A stretch of 64,000 nucleotides of DNA from Deltaproteobacteria bacterium (GTDB lineage: Bacteria > Myxococcota_A > Polyangia > Polyangiales > Ga0077539), in NCBI GenBank assembly GCA_016704445.1, contig JADJAE010000006.1:62001-126000 (forward strand). Reading direction: 5' to 3'. This document shows, in pieces, positions 1 through 7,171 of the stretch (positions within the stretch are counted from its first letter, which is position 1; the number at the start of each line of letters is the position of its first letter). Position numbers and translations under genes: made by a program. The notes below the pieces were generated by a model that made no database searches, was not told the origin of the DNA, and worked only from the letters and a program-made list of their open reading frames with translations.

Positions 1-665
1 TCCGTGCGCCCGAGGGCCACCAGCGCACGTACCCCCAACGCCTCGCGACGCTCCGCGAGCTGACCGCGCGGGAACCGCCGCTCGTGCTCCTGGATCGCGG
101 CCCACGACTCGCGGTAGTTCCCTCCCTGGAGGGCCGCACGAGCCGCGTCCAGCAGTTGTTCCTCGGCCTGGAGGTCGAAGCGAGGCCCCGCGTCCGGAGG
201 GCCAGGCGCTCGCACGCGGACAACCGACTCGGGCGGGCGCGTACCGCTCGGAGCCGTGACGCGCGGCAGAGCGACGGGGGCCATCGGGGATGCACCCGCG
301 TCGGCCGGGGTCGAGCGGGGCTGCACGGCGACGGGCACCTCGCGCAGCACCTCGCGAACCACGACCCGGGTGTGCGTAGGAAGCATTCTCGCGGTGACCA
401 CGGAGCCGACCAGCCCCCCGGCGACGAAGGTTCCGACGTGGAGCAGCGCGCGCACCAGACCCGTACGCGCCAGGGTGGCCGTGGGCCCAAACGACGTCGT
501 GGGGGGGGCGGGTTGCGCGGGAGACGCGGGCCCCATTGCCGCGCCGGCCAGGACGCTCTCGAGCATCTGCCGGTCGAGGTCGGGCGGCACGTCCTCGCCG
601 AGGCGCTCGCTCTCGATGAGCCGCTCGAGCAAGGGGTCCATGGGGTCGGGGTCGAGTGAGCTCAT
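1..665 (-). CDS. Anti-sigma-like single-pass membrane protein with TPR-like C-terminus (partial)
   Basis: The gene starts at the ATG at 665-663 and runs off the left edge, with about 221 codons visible. Its ATG overlaps the stop of the sigma-factor gene upstream (ATGA), so the two are translationally coupled. The product has an acidic cytosolic N-terminus (starting MSSLDPDPMDPLLERLIESE), one membrane segment at about residues 72-95 (LLHVGTFVAGGLVGSVV), a Pro/Ala-rich linker and a helical region (about 175-215) that reads like a TPR (ARAALQGGNYRESWAAI). Myxobacterial ECF sigma genes are often followed by such anti-sigma-like proteins, so the inferred role is to hold the sigma factor at the membrane. 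No zinc-finger anti-sigma motif is visible. The function is inferred from context and architecture only. Confidence 0.75.
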   Translation of the reverse strand, partial: MSSLDPDPMDPLLERLIESERLGEDVPPDLDRQMLESVLAGAAMGPASPAQPAPPTTSFGPTATLARTGLVRALLHVGTFVAGGLVGSVVTARMLPTHTRVVVREVLREVPVAVQPRSTPADAGASPMAPVALPRVTAPSGTRPPESVVRVRAPGPPDAGPRFDLQAEEQLLDAARAALQGGNYRESWAAIQEHERRFPRGQLAERREALGVRALVALGRT

Positions 666-1219
666 GGATCACCTCGAAGGCGGCGGAGCTTAGCCGTCTC
701 CCTGGAGAGATGCTCGCGGGCCAGGCGAAGGCGGCTGGCTGCCGTGTTCTTCGATACTCCGAGAATCTCCGCGATCTCGGTCAGGCTCATCCCCTCGACG
801 TGGTGCAGCACGAACACCGTACGCTGAGCGCCCGGGAGCCCGTCGAGAAGATCTCCGAGGAGACCTCTGTCCTGCGCCCGCGACGCCTCGGCCTCGGGGC
901 TCGGCCCTGGCGAGTGCAAGACCGCGGATTCCAGGTCGACGGTGTCCTCCCAGTCCCGAAACCGCGAGCGCAGGTGGTGTACCGCGACCTTCACGGCGAT
1001 CCCCATGAGCCAGCTCCGTTGTGAGCCTCGCGCGGGGTCGTACTCGGCTCGTCGGGTCCAGAACACATGAAACGCCTCGGTCGTCACGACGCAGAGGTCC
1101 TCTCGTCGAACGCCCATTCTGCGTACGAGGTTGAAGACCCCTCGGGAGTGCTCGCGGTAGACCGCGGACAGCAGCGCCCGGTCATCCTCCGTTGTCGTCG
1201 GGGGCTCCGTTCGTGTCAT
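662..1219 (-). CDS. ECF-type RNA polymerase sigma factor
   Basis: The protein has 185 residues, starting MTRTEPPTTTEDDRALLSAV; the ATG at 1219 overlaps the stop of the gene before it (ATGA). Region 2 lies at about residues 14-80 (YREHSRGVFNLVRRMG...SWLMGIAVKVAVHHLR). Region 4 lies at about 125-180, with the helix-turn-helix EGMSLTEIAEILGVSKNTAASRLRLAR split over the second half. The length is normal for group 4 sigma factors. It should recruit core polymerase to a small regulon, probably including its own operon. It sits between a secreted protein gene and an anti-sigma-like gene, both joined by 4-base overlaps, so the three are almost certainly one transcript. An in-frame extension upstream to 1624 has shadow composition and was not used. 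Confidence 0.93.
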   Translation of the reverse strand: MTRTEPPTTTEDDRALLSAVYREHSRGVFNLVRRMGVRREDLCVVTTEAFHVFWTRRAEYDPARGSQRSWLMGIAVKVAVHHLRSRFRDWEDTVDLESAVLHSPGPSPEAEASRAQDRGLLGDLLDGLPGAQRTVFVLHHVEGMSLTEIAEILGVSKNTAASRLRLAREHLSRETAKLRRLRGDP

Positions 1220-2254
1220 CGGAAATGCCAGGCCAGACCCACGACGCCCTCCACCGCGATCGGAGGGCTGGACCAGGCGACCACGCGCCGCCCGGTCGAT
1301 GTCTCGGTGAAGGCCGCGGAGAAGGCTCTCAGGGTCGCCACGCCGTCCACGCGCGCGAAGAGGTGCAACCGCCCGACGAGCCTCGGCTCGAAGAGCAGTC
1401 GGAGACCGGCCGCGAGCCACAGCGCCTGATCTCGCACCGGCACGCTCGCGTCGATTCCTTCGGTCCAGACCGGACCGCCCGAGAGCAGCGCGCATCCGGC
1501 GAACCAGCCCGCGTGCCCGCAGAGGGCCACGGTCGCCCGCGCCATCCCCGCGTCGTACCGCAGGCCCTGGTCCGAGCGGTGGGTCGTGGTGGGGGACAGC
1601 GAGAGGTCGATGCCCACGGACCATCGCGCACCGCCCAGGGCCAGACCGCCGTCGACGCTCGCGGCCGCGCCGGGGAGAAGCCCGAAGCCGAGACCTGCGC
1701 CCAGGGACGCTCGGATGCGAGCCATGGGCGACGGCGCCGGGCTCGGGGACGGCGCCGGGTCTACGCGCCGAGGCACGGGAGGAGGCACGGGAGGAGGCGG
1801 CGTCTCGGGCGGGGTGGGGGTCGGGGTGACCACGGATTGAAAGATCAGGGCGAGGTCACTGCCCGCGGCGTCCACCAGGTCTGCGCAGCGTGAGACCGGG
1901 CCGCGCAGGTCGTCGCGGGTCCGACGGACGTGGCCCTGCGCGTCGACCACCTCGACCCGAACCTGCACCTGGTCGCCCTGTGCCACGAGGCTCACGCGAA
2001 CCTCGGGGAGCGCCCGCCACGTGGGGCGCGTCGGGCGTGAAGGGATCGAGGCCGTTTCTGCGCGTGATGGCCATGCGCAGCCCTCGCTCGTCGGGGCAAT
2101 CCGCCAGCTCGGCGCCGCGTACGAAGACGAGCCGTACTCCCTGGGCCCACGCCTCCCCGCCGACGGTCGCAAGCGCCAGACCCATGACGACCGCGGGCAG
2201 CCCTGCGCTCGGTCTGCGATGCACGAAGAAGATGGGATGGCAGGGGTCTGTCAT
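1216..2254 (-). CDS. Secreted or outer-membrane protein, frameshifted, first gene of the sigma operon
   Basis: Two frames together make one protein of about 345 residues. The first part starts at 2254 (MTDPCHPIFFVHRRPSAG) with a signal peptide ending near GGEAWAQG, then VRLVFVRGAELADCPDERGLR up to LDPFTPDAPH. The second continues in another frame from RALPEVRVSLVAQGDQVQVRV to the stop at 1216. The shift lies near 2030-2045. The middle is a Pro/Thr spacer (about residues 150-175). The last 160 residues alternate polar and hydrophobic (RIRASLGAGLGFGLLPG ... VEGVVGLAWHF), like beta strands of an outer-membrane barrel. The architecture (periplasmic domain, Pro linker, barrel-like domain) is common in proteins encoded beside myxobacterial ECF sigma factors. 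The role is unknown; a cell-envelope input to the sigma system is plausible. Confidence 0.7.
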
Positions 2255-2432
2255 GGTCTAAAGGGAAGATCACGGGCGTGCTTCACGGCCCCGGGCAGCG
2301 GTACGTCGCCGCGAGAGGGCCGTCGCCGTCGGCCGTGCTCACCGCGCGCGGGCCCGCCGTCGGCACGAGCACGCCCAGGCGCAGAAGCATCGCCGCGGCG
2401 GTGGTATCACGGAGGCGTCGCGCGGTGTTCTA

Positions 2433-2461
2433 TTGACGCAAATCGTCGGGCTTCCTAACAA
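2433..2461 (+). promoter_or_regulatory. Sigma-70-like promoter ahead of the sdhC-like remnant
   Basis: TTGACG at 2433-2438 and TAACAA(T) at 2456-2461 are separated by 17 bases. This is one of the few stretches here with A/T-rich hexamers at the right distance. A start near 2468 would leave about 15 bases of leader before the ATG at 2483. Confidence 0.5.
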
Positions 2462-2482
2462 TCCGGCCCGACCGACGGCACG

Positions 2483-2824
2483 ATGAAGAGCCCAGAAATG
2501 ACGCCCGACGAGGGCGATGCGAGGCGAGACCGGAGGCACTTCTTGCTTCGACGGCTCCACTCGCTGTCGGGCGTCGTGCCGGTGGGGGTGTTCCGCGCGG
2601 TCTACGGCCATCCAGCGTCCGATCCCTCGACGCGATGCCCGGACGCCGTGAGCCCCGAGCGGCAGCCAGTGGGTGCCGCTGGAGACGCACACGTCTGTCG
2701 GCGCGACCTCCGGCGGCGCCTCCTGATCGACGCCTCCGACGGCGAGCTCTCGGCGGGGAGTCCGGGCGCCCTCGTCGAAGGTCTGCGGTCGGTCATCCGC
2801 TCGCTCGTCGGAGCGTCGCGGTAG
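2483..2824 (+). pseudogene. 5' remnant of a succinate dehydrogenase cytochrome b (SdhC-like) gene
   Basis: The frame starts MKSPEMTPDEGDARRDRRHF and contains RHFLLRRLHSLSGVVPVGVF at about residues 18-37. This is the N-terminal signature of the b-type cytochrome subunit of succinate dehydrogenase/fumarate reductase (first helix with its conserved LHSLSGVVP motif). After GVF the sequence stops resembling the family. The next 75 codons are Arg/Asp/Ser-rich with no membrane helices, whereas a full SdhC has about 200 residues and five helices. No flavoprotein or iron-sulfur subunit follows. A sigma-70-like promoter lies just upstream. I read this as a broken copy that kept its promoter and first 37 codons. 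A new short hybrid peptide is possible but less likely. Confidence 0.55.
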
Positions 2825-2861
2825 CGCCGTGGGCGCAGCGACCGGGACGGCGGAAGAGCGA

Positions 2862-3899
2862 ATGGCCGCGGCTCGCTACGTCTGCCCGAGGTGCCACGGG
2901 CGCGGACCTTCCGCGGCGCCGTGCCCGACGTGCGCCACACCGATGGTGGACGGCGGGGCGCTCCCGGCGTGGGGGCTGGGCGAGCTCGCGCGGGAGTTCG
3001 CTCCACCCCCTGCGGGCGTGGCCCTGGTGGCGTCGGCGAGCACGGCGGGGGCGCTCGCCGGCGTCGCGCTGTCGACCGTGGTGCACGTCGGCGAGATCGC
3101 CGCGGTCGGCGTCTACTGGGCCTCGCTCGTCGCTGTCGCCGCGCTCCTGCTCCGGTACGGCCCGGAGCCCGACCAGCGCACGGCGGCCTCGCCCCGGTTC
3201 AACGCGCGCGCCGTCCCGTGGCTGTTTCTGTTCGCGGCGACGGTGATTCCCTTCTTCGGCTCGCTCGCGCTGGGTGCCACCACGGTGCTCGCGTTCGGCG
3301 TGATCGGCGCGGTGGCGTGCTCGGCGCTCGCGGTGGCGCTCTCGGCGCGGCGGGCGACCCCGGACCCGGACGCGGCCGCCTTCGAGGGGCTGGCGCCGTG
3401 CGCCTCGGGCGACGCGCCGGAGGGCCGCGTGCGCCTCGTCGGTAGGGTGCGCGTCGTGACCCCGACCGTGACCGTGGAGGGGCTCCCCTGCGCCGCGTGG
3501 GAGGCGTCGACGCGCGCGGGCGGAGCGGTCTCGGTGCGCTCCGCGGGCGGGGTGTTCGAGCTGGACGACGGCGGCGTCCGGGTCGTGGTGCAGGGGCGGT
3601 GGGTGCGCGTGCTCGGCGGCGGACGGCGGGGCGACGCAGTGACGGTCGACGAAGGGGCGCAGGTCGAGCTGGTGGGCGACGCGAGGTGGCGCTCGGACGA
3701 CGGAGCGCAGGGAGGCTTCCGCGAGGCGCGCCGGGTGCTTGAGATCACCGGCACCGAGGATCGCCCGGTCGTCCTGCGTCGCCTCGCAGCGCCCGTGCGA
3801 GGGACCACGGGGGTGCGCGTGGCGTCGCACGCGGAGGAGGACCGGGACGCAACGGCGGTCGCCGAGCGGCGCCCCGAAGAGGTCGCGCGCAAGCGGTGA
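2862..3899 (+). CDS. Zinc-ribbon membrane protein with four helices and a C-terminal beta domain
   Basis: The product has 345 residues from the ATG at 2862, which has GGAAGAG about 5 bases upstream; a GTG at 2829 is an alternative start. A zinc ribbon opens the protein (CPRCHGRG ... CPTC, residues 8-30). Hydrophobic segments follow at about 51-70, 75-100, 117-140 and 142-160. The C-terminal half (about 185-310) is soluble and beta-rich (RVRLVGRVRVVTPTVTVEG ... VELDDGGVRVVVQGRWVRV). It resembles the membrane-associated GIDE/NfeD-like beta domains, though the resemblance is weak. It is encoded just before a TPR protein gene on the same strand. I do not assign a function. Confidence 0.8.
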   Translation: MAAARYVCPRCHGRGPSAAPCPTCATPMVDGGALPAWGLGELAREFAPPPAGVALVASASTAGALAGVALSTVVHVGEIAAVGVYWASLVAVAALLLRYGPEPDQRTAASPRFNARAVPWLFLFAATVIPFFGSLALGATTVLAFGVIGAVACSALAVALSARRATPDPDAAAFEGLAPCASGDAPEGRVRLVGRVRVVTPTVTVEGLPCAAWEASTRAGGAVSVRSAGGVFELDDGGVRVVVQGRWVRVLGGGRRGDAVTVDEGAQVELVGDARWRSDDGAQGGFREARRVLEITGTEDRPVVLRRLAAPVRGTTGVRVASHAEEDRDATAVAERRPEEVARKR

Positions 3900-4012
3900 C
3901 CACGGGCGGGGGGTGGCGGCGGCAGGTCGCGGCGGGCAGAGGCGCTGCGCCGCCGGCCGGAGGCCAGCCTTGTGCGGGGGAGGGGTTCCGGGTGAGGCTG
4001 GGCGCCGTCGAG

Positions 4013-4831
4013 ATGATCGCTTCGCCTGGGAAAAGAGCCGCCCCCACCATCGCCCTGGTCCTCGGCCTCCTCGGGGCCTCGGCGCCCGGCGTGGCCCTGG
4101 CACAGCCTCGACCCAACGAGGCCGAGGCCCGCTTCGGGCGGGGCACCGAGCTGCACCGTCAGGGGCGCTTCGCCGAGGCGGCCGAGGAGTTCCTGGCGGC
4201 CTGGCGCCTCTCGCACCGCACCGAGCTGCTCTACAACGCCTACGTCGCCTACCGCGACGCCGCCGACACGCGGCGCGCGTCCGAGGCGCTGCGCGAGTAC
4301 CTCGACGTCGAGCCCCGCGCGCGCAACCGCCCGATGCTCCAGGCCCAGCTCGCGGCCATGGACGCTCAGCTCCGCGCGGCCACCCCAACGCCCGCTCCTG
4401 CGCCCGCTCCTGCCGCGGCCGCGACCCCCGCGGCACCCGCGGCCACCGTGGCCACCGTGGCCTCCGTGGCGGTGCGCCCGCCGGCTCCGACGGAGCCTCC
4501 GCGGCGCTCGCTCGCGCTCCCCATCGCGCTGATCTCCGGGGGCGGCGTGGCCGTCCTCGCGGGCGCCGTGCTCGGCGTGACGGTGCTCTCCACCGAGAGC
4601 GATCTTTCGTCCTCGTGTGTCGGTCATGTGTGCGACCCGGCTCTGCGCGGCGAGGCCGACGCCGCGCGCACCCGCGCCGTGGTCACCGACGTGCTCCTCG
4701 GGGTGGGCCTCGCGTCGGCCGTGGCGGGGGTCATCGTGCTGCTCGGCTCGCGCGGCGACGCGCACGGCCCGGTGGTCGGCGCCGCCTGCGCCCCGGGCGG
4801 CTGCTCGGCGAGGCTGCATGTTACGTTCTGA
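4013..4831 (+). CDS. Secreted TPR protein with a C-terminal membrane hairpin
   Basis: The product has 272 residues. The ATG at 4013 gives a clean signal peptide (MIASPGKRAAPTIALVLGLL ... GVALAQ); an in-frame start further upstream overlaps the previous gene and adds non-conserved sequence. After the signal come two to three TPR-like helices (EAEARFGRGTELHRQGRFAE to about residue 125), an Ala/Pro-rich linker (about 125-165), and two hydrophobic segments (about 170-190 and 225-245) around a Cys pair (SSCVGHVCDP). This layout is widespread in myxobacteria, and the protein at 45292-46269 has it too. It probably sits at the inner membrane with the TPR outside the cytoplasm and binds partners. Confidence 0.85.
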   Translation: MIASPGKRAAPTIALVLGLLGASAPGVALAQPRPNEAEARFGRGTELHRQGRFAEAAEEFLAAWRLSHRTELLYNAYVAYRDAADTRRASEALREYLDVEPRARNRPMLQAQLAAMDAQLRAATPTPAPAPAPAAAATPAAPAATVATVASVAVRPPAPTEPPRRSLALPIALISGGGVAVLAGAVLGVTVLSTESDLSSSCVGHVCDPALRGEADAARTRAVVTDVLLGVGLASAVAGVIVLLGSRGDAHGPVVGAACAPGGCSARLHVTF

Positions 4832-4843
4832 AAGCCCACGGGG

Positions 4844-6766
4844 ATGACCATGCGTAGGCCCGCCCTCATCGCTCTGTGCTCGCTCGCGGCGTCGTGCAGC
4901 CTGATCCACGGCCTCGACGAGTACACCTTCGACGGGGGCCTCGACGCCAGCGCCGACCTCGACGCCGCAGACGCCGCGTCCACGCCGGACGCACCGGGCT
5001 TCGATGCGACGGAGGCCGCGGTCGACGCGCCGGATGCAACCCCCGACGCCCCGGATGGGGGCCGCGATTCCGGCATTGATGTCGGCATTGATGTCGGTAG
5101 TGATGTCGGTAGTGATGTCGGTGGTGATGTCGCTAGTGACTGCCCGGGCTGCGCGGTTCCTGCGCCCCGGCCCGTGGCGCCTCTCTCGAGCAGCCGGGTG
5201 ACCGTCGCGCAGCCGCAGCTCTCGTGGGCGCTCCCTGCGGGCGCGACCGGCGCCCGGGTGACGCTCTGTCGCGACCGGGCGATGACCTCCCGCTGCTCCA
5301 GCTTCGATGCGGTCGGGACGCACGCCCGTCCCGACTCGGTGCTCTCCCGGGGGGTGTGGTTCTGGCGGCTCCAGGGCCGCTCGTCCGCGGGCATGGGCGC
5401 GGCGAGGAGCCCCGTGTGGCAGTTCACCGTCGGCGCCGACAACGGCCGCGGCGGCGTGGTGGACACCTCCTTCGGCTCGACGCTCGACCTCGACGGCAAC
5501 GGCCTCGCCGACCTGGTCGTGAGCGCCCCGGAGGGCAACCGGATCTTCGTGTACCTGGCTCCGCTGCGGGGATCGTCCCTCCCCACGGAGATCGTCGAAG
5601 GGGTCGGCGGCTACGTGACGCCGGCGGGCGACGTCGATGGCGACGGGTTCGCCGACCTCGTCTGCGAGCGTCAGGGCACGGTGACCGTCTTCCGGGGCAG
5701 CGCCGGCGGGATCGTGAGCTCGCCGCTGGTCCGGCTCGAGCCTCCGGTGGCGGGCGAGGCCTTCGGCGCCTCGATCGCCGGGGCGGGGGACCTCAACGGC
5801 GACGGATACGCCGACCTCGTGGTGGGAGCCCCGGGCATCGCCCTCTCCGACCCCGGCCGGGCCTACGTGTACTTCGGCAACTCGGGCGGCCCGGCGCGCT
5901 CGCCCTCGCTCACCCTCGCCGCGCCGACCAACGGGCGCTTCGGCACCTCGGTCGCAGGGGCAGGCGACGTCACCGGCGACGGGCTGGGCGACCTGATCGT
6001 CTCGGCCCCCATGCAGGCCTCCACTACCGGCAGCGTGCGCGGCCGCGTCTACCTCTACCCGGGGCGCGCCACCTCGGGGCCCGCGGCCATGCCCACGCGC
6101 ACGCTCGAGGGCCCGCCCAACCCAGGGATGCTGCTCAACAACGGCAACTTCGGGGTGCGCGTGGCGAGCGCCGGCGACATCAACGGCGACGGCCGCGCCG
6201 ACGTGCTGGTCGCGGCCACGACGCAGGCCGTCCCCGCGGGCAACGGGCAGGTCTACGCGTACCTCGGCTTCAGCGGCGGGATCTCGACGAGCCCGGTCAC
6301 GACGCTCCCGGGGCCCCACGGGGGCTACTTCGGCGACCCGTTGGGCGCCGCGGGAGACGTCGACGGCGACGGCTTCGGCGACGTGGTCATCGCCGCCCAC
6401 GAGGCCACGGCACCCGGCGGCGGCGGGGCGGTCGGGCGCGCCTATCTCTACCTGGGCTCCTTCGCTGGGACGCTGGCGCAGGTGTCGCTCACCGACCCGT
6501 CGCCGCGCAGCGAGGCCCGCTTCGGGCACGGCACCACGGGGCTCGGCGACGTCGATGGCGACGGCTTCGACGACTGGGCGGTGGGCGACCCCCACGACGT
6601 CCCGGCGAGGGCGCACGTCTACCTGGGCGCGAGCTCGCCGCGCGAAACGCCCGCCTTCGCGATCGTCGCCCCCACGGGCCTCGACGTGCGGCAGTTCGGG
6701 CTCTGGCTCGCGCGCTCTCCGCAGCGCGGCGGGCTCCGGCGCGGGCGCGGGCTCTCCGGGCGCTGA
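4844..6766 (+). CDS. FG-GAP (integrin-type beta-propeller) lipoprotein
   Basis: The protein has 640 residues. The N-terminus MTMRRPALIALCSLAASC is a lipoprotein signal with lipobox L-A-A-S-C. A low-complexity Asp/Ala/Val spacer follows (about residues 30-100), including 12-bp DNA repeats. The body carries seven FG-GAP-type repeats, each with a calcium-loop-like DxDGDGxxD motif: LDLDGNGLADL, GDVDGDGFADL, GDLNGDGYADL, GDVTGDGLGDL, GDINGDGRADV, GDVDGDGFGDV and GDVDGDGFDDW. Seven repeats fit a full propeller. It is probably anchored in the outer membrane and involved in adhesion or surface display. The last 17 residues are Arg/Gly-rich and may be mis-framed. Confidence 0.9.
   Translation: MTMRRPALIALCSLAASCSLIHGLDEYTFDGGLDASADLDAADAASTPDAPGFDATEAAVDAPDATPDAPDGGRDSGIDVGIDVGSDVGSDVGGDVASDCPGCAVPAPRPVAPLSSSRVTVAQPQLSWALPAGATGARVTLCRDRAMTSRCSSFDAVGTHARPDSVLSRGVWFWRLQGRSSAGMGAARSPVWQFTVGADNGRGGVVDTSFGSTLDLDGNGLADLVVSAPEGNRIFVYLAPLRGSSLPTEIVEGVGGYVTPAGDVDGDGFADLVCERQGTVTVFRGSAGGIVSSPLVRLEPPVAGEAFGASIAGAGDLNGDGYADLVVGAPGIALSDPGRAYVYFGNSGGPARSPSLTLAAPTNGRFGTSVAGAGDVTGDGLGDLIVSAPMQASTTGSVRGRVYLYPGRATSGPAAMPTRTLEGPPNPGMLLNNGNFGVRVASAGDINGDGRADVLVAATTQAVPAGNGQVYAYLGFSGGISTSPVTTLPGPHGGYFGDPLGAAGDVDGDGFGDVVIAAHEATAPGGGGAVGRAYLYLGSFAGTLAQVSLTDPSPRSEARFGHGTTGLGDVDGDGFDDWAVGDPHDVPARAHVYLGASSPRETPAFAIVAPTGLDVRQFGLWLARSPQRGGLRRGRGLSGR
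5071..5140 (+). repeat. 12-bp tandem repeat inside the FG-GAP lipoprotein gene
   Basis: Six units of 12 bp (pattern CGG-N-A/G-TTGATGT to CGGTAGTGATGT) encode I/S-D-V-G repeats in the spacer after the lipobox. Their base composition is clearly lower in GC than the flanks, and the units are nearly identical, which points to recent slippage. Confidence 0.85.
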
Positions 6767-6803
6767 GCGCCCCGCCCGCCCTACGCGGCGCTCCCCGTGG
6801 GCG

Positions 6804-6970
6804 TCAGAGCGAGACGACGGGCGCGAAGACCAGGGGCGGTCCGAGTGGCCTCACCCACGCTCCGCAGTAGCCCGACGAGTACGGCGCGGCCGTCACCGGC
6901 AGCTCGTTGCACCGGATCCGCGGCACCACCATCGGGGTGAGGTCGGGCATCGCCGCCAGACCGGCGTCAC
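6804..6970 (-). pseudogene. 3' fragment of an unidentified gene cut by an inverted repeat
   Basis: On the minus strand the frame ending at 6804 reads ...DAGLAAMPDLTPMVV, then PRIRCNELPVTAAPYSSGYC and GAWVRPLGPPLVFAPVVSL. More than 90% of third codon positions are G or C, as in real genes here, and two Cys residues could pair. Upstream of about 6970 the frame enters the 34-bp inverted repeat at 6968-7119 and loses coding character. I read it as the last 50-55 codons of a secreted-protein gene whose front is gone. A very small intact gene starting at the ATG at 6950 cannot be excluded. No family recognised. Confidence 0.4.
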
Positions 6971-7119
6971 GAGATGCGCAACCCGGGTCGTTGGAGGTGG
7001 CCACCTGCGGCGTCCCTGGGGTTTGGGCGTTCGCCCGCACCCATCTAACAGGCGCGGCGGAACAGGACGGCCAAGGGGGGTTGCGCCACCTCCAACCGAC
7101 CCGGGTTGCGCATCTCGTG
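6968..7119. repeat. Long inverted repeat, 34/35-bp arms with an 83-bp loop
   Basis: The left arm 6968-7001 (starting CACGAGATGCGCAACCCGGG) pairs with the right arm 7085-7119, with one single-base bulge. The loop is 7002-7084. No flanking direct repeat is visible. It lies between a gene fragment (minus) and a lipoprotein gene (plus), and may be a small mobile-element footprint or a strong hairpin acting as a transcription boundary. Confidence 0.8.
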
Positions 7120-7171
7120 GGCTCTAGCCATCGTCGCCGCGGCGCCGGGAGCTGTATGGTGACGCCCTCCG

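Noticed and set aside
3113..6616. A 1167-codon open frame on the minus strand
   Set aside because: It lies antisense to the zinc-ribbon, TPR and FG-GAP genes. Its protein is Arg/Gly/Ala-rich with no motif, and the plus-strand genes have signals and repeats. It is a shadow frame of high-GC DNA.
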